This document shows positions 60,677 to 64,000 of a stretch of DNA of 64,000 nucleotides, in pieces. How positions within the stretch are numbered: position 1 is the stretch's first letter; each line of letters begins with the position of its first letter. The notes beneath the pieces were generated by a model that saw only the letters and a program-made list of their open reading frames with translations, had not been told where the DNA came from and ran no database searches. Both the position numbers and the translations under genes were made by a program. The stretch comes from JAFDZW01 sp964404255 (GTDB lineage: Bacteria; Bacteroidota; Ignavibacteria; Palsa-1295), in contig CAYOJJ010000002.1 in NCBI GenBank assembly GCA_964404255.1, positions 62,001 through 126,000 on the forward strand, given 5' to 3'.

Positions 60677-62473
60677 TTAATTCTTCGAAGGAGCGTGCAT
60701 CGCTTCAAGCGCAAGCTTGGCGGACTTATGATTGGAGCGTTCGCCGATCTGCTGGCGCCACATGGCATAGTACAATCCTTTTTCTGCGAGCAGATCGTGA
60801 TGATTGCCGGATTCAACGATCTCTCCGCGCTCCAGTACATAAATACGATCGGCATGCATGATCGTCGAAAGACGGTGCGCGATCATGATGGTAATAAGAT
60901 TACTACCGGAAGAAACCTCACGGATTGTCTGGTTGATCTCTTCTTCGGTTAGAGAATCAAGTGCAGAAGTAGCTTCATCAAAGACAAGCAGATCGGGCTG
61001 GCGAAGTAGCGCGCGCGCGATCGATAGGCGCTGCTTTTCACCGCCGGAGACTTTCACGCCGCCTTCGCCGATAACGGTATCGAGTCCTTCCGTCGCACGG
61101 GCGAGCAGGCTCTGGCAGGAAGCTTTATGTAGTACTTCCATACACTCGGCATCGGTAGCATCGGGACGGACGAATTGCAGATTCTCGCGAATCGTACCCG
61201 AGAAAAGCTGTGTGTCCTGAGTTACAAAGCCGATCTGTTCGCGAAGTTCATCGAGATCGATCTTCGAGCTATCGATATGATTATAGAGTACCGATCCGAT
61301 CTTCGGATGATACAACCCGACGAGCAATTTAACCAGTGTCGTTTTACCGGCTCCCGATGGCCCTACGAAAGCGATCGTTTCTCCTTTTCTGACAGAGAAA
61401 GAAATATGCTGTAAGGCCGGGCCGCTTGCCGATTGATGCTGGAACGTGACTTCTTTAAATTCGAACTCGCGAAGAGCGCCAATTACGTGAGGCTGTTCCG
61501 GACGCACTTCCGGCTTCATAGCCATGATCTCGGAGAAGTTATCGAGCGAAGCTTCGGCGTCGCGATAGGTCGTAATAATATTACCGATTTCCTGCAACGG
61601 TCCGAAAATAAAGAACGAATAGACCCATAACGAAAAAAACTGTCCCGGCTGAATGACCTGCGAGAAGATCAGATACATCATCAGCATCAATAAGCAGGTA
61701 CGCAGGAAGTTGATCGTTGTACCTTGCAGGAAGCTAAGTTTGCGGATATATTTAACCTTCGTAAGTTCAAGCCCCAGGATCTTATCGGTTGTAGCATTGA
61801 GACGGTTAATTTCCTGATTTGTCAGGCCAAGACTTTTCACTAATTCGATATTGCGAAGCGATTCGGTTGTCGAACCGGCAAGGGCAGTCGTTTGCTTGAC
61901 AATATTTTTTTGAATAGCTTTGATCTTTTTAGAAAGTACACTGCTTAAAATCGCGATCAGCGGTGCAATAGAAAAATAAACAACGGCAATATACCAGCTT
62001 ACCGAAAAAGCATAGATCGTAACGAAGATCAACCCGACAAGCGTCGTAAAGACAAGGTTGATGGAAGTACCGATAAGCCGTTCAATATCCGTACGTACTT
62101 TCTGCAGCTTCCCGAGCGTCTCACCGCTACGCTGATCTTCAAAAACCGAATAGGGAAGCTGTAGTGAGTGGCGAATGCCGTCGTTATAGACCTGCGCTCC
62201 GAGACGGTTGGTGATAACATTAATATAATAATCCTGAAAATTCTTTGCGACGCGCGATACAAAGGCAACGCCCATCGAAAGCAAGAGGAGCGAGCCCACG
62301 CCCATAAAGAATTCCTGCTGAGTGAATTTATTAAATTTCAGGGCATAATTATCGACGATCCGGCCAAAGATATAGGGATCGAGGAGCGAAAAGATCTGGT
62401 TGATCGCCGCCAGCACCAGGGCGAGTATTACCAGACCGCGGTAATTTTTAAGATAAGTAAATAAGATCTTCAT
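60677..62473 (-). CDS. ABC exporter, fused membrane and ATPase half-transporter
   Basis: About 598 residues. Six membrane helices lie in the first ~310 residues. The ATPase has Walker A GPSGAGKTTLVKLL, Q-loop IGFVTQDTQLFSG, signature VSGGEKQRLSIARALL and Walker B LLVFDEATSALDSLTEEE. It acts as a dimer, exporting lipid or another hydrophobic substrate; the sequence does not say which. I use the ATG at 62473 because the family starts with a short tail before helix 1. Confidence 0.93.
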   Translation of the reverse strand: MKILFTYLKNYRGLVILALVLAAINQIFSLLDPYIFGRIVDNYALKFNKFTQQEFFMGVGSLLLLSMGVAFVSRVAKNFQDYYINVITNRLGAQVYNDGIRHSLQLPYSVFEDQRSGETLGKLQKVRTDIERLIGTSINLVFTTLVGLIFVTIYAFSVSWYIAVVYFSIAPLIAILSSVLSKKIKAIQKNIVKQTTALAGSTTESLRNIELVKSLGLTNQEINRLNATTDKILGLELTKVKYIRKLSFLQGTTINFLRTCLLMLMMYLIFSQVIQPGQFFSLWVYSFFIFGPLQEIGNIITTYRDAEASLDNFSEIMAMKPEVRPEQPHVIGALREFEFKEVTFQHQSASGPALQHISFSVRKGETIAFVGPSGAGKTTLVKLLVGLYHPKIGSVLYNHIDSSKIDLDELREQIGFVTQDTQLFSGTIRENLQFVRPDATDAECMEVLHKASCQSLLARATEGLDTVIGEGGVKVSGGEKQRLSIARALLRQPDLLVFDEATSALDSLTEEEINQTIREVSSGSNLITIMIAHRLSTIMHADRIYVLERGEIVESGNHHDLLAEKGLYYAMWRQQIGERSNHKSAKLALEAMHAPSKN

Positions 62474-62560
62474 GGGTGTACTGAAGCTAACGTACCGGGT
62501 AAAAAAATATTGTACGCGAGACAAGCAATAAAGTTTTAAAAGATATACAACGAAAATGCC

Positions 62561-64000
62561 TTACTCGATCTCGGCTTCGTCAATATCTATTTCATCGCCT
62601 TCGCGTTTATCTTTGGTCAGGCCGAATTTGCGCATTTTTGTATAAAGATGCGACCGCTGGATATTCATAGCCTCGGCTGTGCGGCTGATATTCCAACCAA
62701 ATTCACGCAGGCGTTCTTCGATATAGAGCCGCTCGGCTTTATCTTTAAAATCCTGGAAAGAGCCTGCGGCGAGCGCTTCTTCGAACGGATGGCCGCTTGC
62801 GCTCGGCAACGCCTCGATCTCGGCCGCTTTCATGCGGGCAATATCGGAGGAAGTGAGGATCACGCTCTTCGATAGATCGCCATCCGGTGCCTCGAGTGTT
62901 GGCGTTGCCGGCGGATTACCGCTCATCATGCTGAATGCAACACCAAGACGCTCGACCTGCTCACGCTTGATCGTATCAGTAGCGGTCAGGATCACGATAC
63001 GTTCGACGACGTTGCGAAGCTCACGGATGTTGCCGGTGTAGGGAAGCGACATTAATAAATGCATGGCATCGTCTTCGAATCTCGGCGCTTTGTGTTTTGC
63101 CTCGGCTGCAAATTCTTCAGCAAAAGCACGCACCAGTAAGGGGATATCTTCGCGGCGTTCGCGAAGCGGCGGTACATAGATCGGGATGACGTTCAGGCGA
63201 TGAAAGAGGTCCTCACGGAATCTTCCTGCCCGGATCTCTTCCTGCAAATTTTTATTGGTAGCAGCGATAACGCGGACGTCGACCTTGATCGGTTTTCCGG
63301 TAGAACTTCCGACGCGTTCGATCCAGCCTTCATCAATGACCTTCAATACTTTTGCCTGCGCTTCGAGCGACATATCGCCGATCTCATCGAGGAAGAGCAT
63401 TCCGCCATCGGCTTGTTCGAACTTGCCAATTCTTTGAGCCTGCGCACCGGTAAAGGAGCCTTTCTCATGACCGAAGAGCTCGCTTTCGATAAGATCTCTT
63501 GGAATTGCCGCACAATTGACTTCGATGAACGGCATATCGGCACGGCGCGAAGCACGGTGAATACCGCGGGCCACAAGCTCTTTACCGGAGCCGTTCTCGC
63601 CGGTAATAAGGACGCGAGCTTCGGTCGGCGCGACGCGTTCGATCATCGCACGAATATTTCGGATCGCTGCTGAAGCGCCAAGCATATTATCTTTGCCCTG
63701 CAGGCGCTCTTTCATGATCCGCACCTGTGTTTCGAGATGCTTCTTCTCGGTGGCGTTGCGGACGATCAGCAATAATTTTTCCCGATCCGGTGGTTTCTCC
63801 AGAAAATCGAAAGCGCCGAGCTTTGTCGCTTCAACAGCCGTTTCGATCGTGCCATGGCCGGAGATCATAATGATGGGGATATCGTCGCGGATTTCCCGGA
63901 TGCGCTGTAAGGTTTCGAGACCATCCATCCCCGGCATTTTGACATCAAGGAGGATGCAATCGACATGGGTACCGTCGTTAATTATCTTGACGCCCTCGGA
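62561..64000 (-). CDS. Sigma-54-dependent response regulator (NtrC family), 5' end cut
   Basis: The visible 479 residues cover most of the protein. The receiver domain has its phospho-Asp in CILLDVKMPGMDG near the window edge; its first ~50 residues lie outside. The AAA+ core has Walker A ITGENGSGKELVARG, the sigma-54 contact loop GSFTGA and FLDEIGDMS. A Fis-type HTH lies near the C-terminus (WNISRTAEAMNIQRSHLYTK). It activates sigma-54 promoters in response to a sensor kinase that may lie beyond the window. Confidence 0.95.
   Translation of the reverse strand, partial: SEGVKIINDGTHVDCILLDVKMPGMDGLETLQRIREIRDDIPIIMISGHGTIETAVEATKLGAFDFLEKPPDREKLLLIVRNATEKKHLETQVRIMKERLQGKDNMLGASAAIRNIRAMIERVAPTEARVLITGENGSGKELVARGIHRASRRADMPFIEVNCAAIPRDLIESELFGHEKGSFTGAQAQRIGKFEQADGGMLFLDEIGDMSLEAQAKVLKVIDEGWIERVGSSTGKPIKVDVRVIAATNKNLQEEIRAGRFREDLFHRLNVIPIYVPPLRERREDIPLLVRAFAEEFAAEAKHKAPRFEDDAMHLLMSLPYTGNIRELRNVVERIVILTATDTIKREQVERLGVAFSMMSGNPPATPTLEAPDGDLSKSVILTSSDIARMKAAEIEALPSASGHPFEEALAAGSFQDFKDKAERLYIEERLREFGWNISRTAEAMNIQRSHLYTKMRKFGLTKDKREGDEIDIDEAEIE

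Overview
The window looks like chromosomal DNA from a Gram-negative bacterium of the Bacteroidota/Chlorobiota side of the FCB group, possibly near the Ignavibacteria/Kapabacteria branch (inference). The support is: two proteins with type IX secretion C-terminal sorting domains; many lipoproteins; a single-chain glycyl-tRNA synthetase; a stand-alone UbiE/MenG methyltransferase; DUF5683-, imelysin- and di-haem-oxidoreductase-type genes typical of that group; and Bacteroidota-style promoter elements (TTTG, about 20 nt, TAnnTTTG) before several genes. I saw no rRNA, tRNA, CRISPR array, insertion sequence or prophage.

Layout. 1-1.7 kb: the tail of an ECF sigma factor, a His-rich membrane protein, a small Xre regulator and a dense patch of dispersed intergenic hairpin repeats. 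1.7-7.1 kb: glycyl-tRNA synthetase, then three tandem cyclophilins that differ in predicted location (periplasm, lipoprotein, cytosol), then an unknown lipoprotein. 7.1-12.5 kb: a leftward run of eight genes including parA-parB, ridA, a Nudix hydrolase and envelope proteins. 12.7-15.3 kb: a membrane-anchored unknown and an RNase E/G with an RGG-rich tail. 16-22.7 kb: a complete TetR-TolC-MFP-RND efflux operon behind a near-ideal 29-bp TetR operator. 22.8-28 kb: MenG/UbiE, a large PQQ-type propeller and an unknown helical protein. 27.9-30.4 kb: a probable iron locus (di-haem lipoprotein plus imelysin lipoprotein). 30.7-32.7 kb: four tandem, AT-rich, mutually related secreted proteins of unknown function. 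32.7-34.6 kb: lipoate ligase and LptF/G permease. 34.8-40.8 kb: two T9SS cargo proteins. 40.9-45.8 kb: acyl-CoA synthetase, 2'-5' RNA ligase, hemerythrin, Tat-exported class V aminotransferase and an SH3-like lipoprotein. 45.8-52.4 kb: RsmI, methyltransferases, two paralogous lipoproteins, HtrA lipoprotein, PlsY and an inositol-monophosphatase-family enzyme. 52.4-54.8 kb: three tandem Tat-Rieske lipoproteins and a Yip1 membrane protein. 55-58.6 kb: FtsK. 58.8-60.6 kb: four small unknown genes, one with an HExxH metallopeptidase motif. 60.7-64 kb: an ABC exporter and a sigma-54 response regulator cut by the window end.

Most of the sequence is housekeeping and envelope biology. The least explained parts are the lineage-specific tandem families (30.7-32.7 kb four secreted proteins; 47.5-49.1 kb two lipoproteins; 52.4-54.1 kb three Rieske proteins; 3.3-5.3 kb three cyclophilins), the unknown cluster at 58.8-60.6 kb, and the intergenic repeats. 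I did not find a clear multi-component defence or mobile system; the four-gene secreted family is the best candidate for something undescribed.
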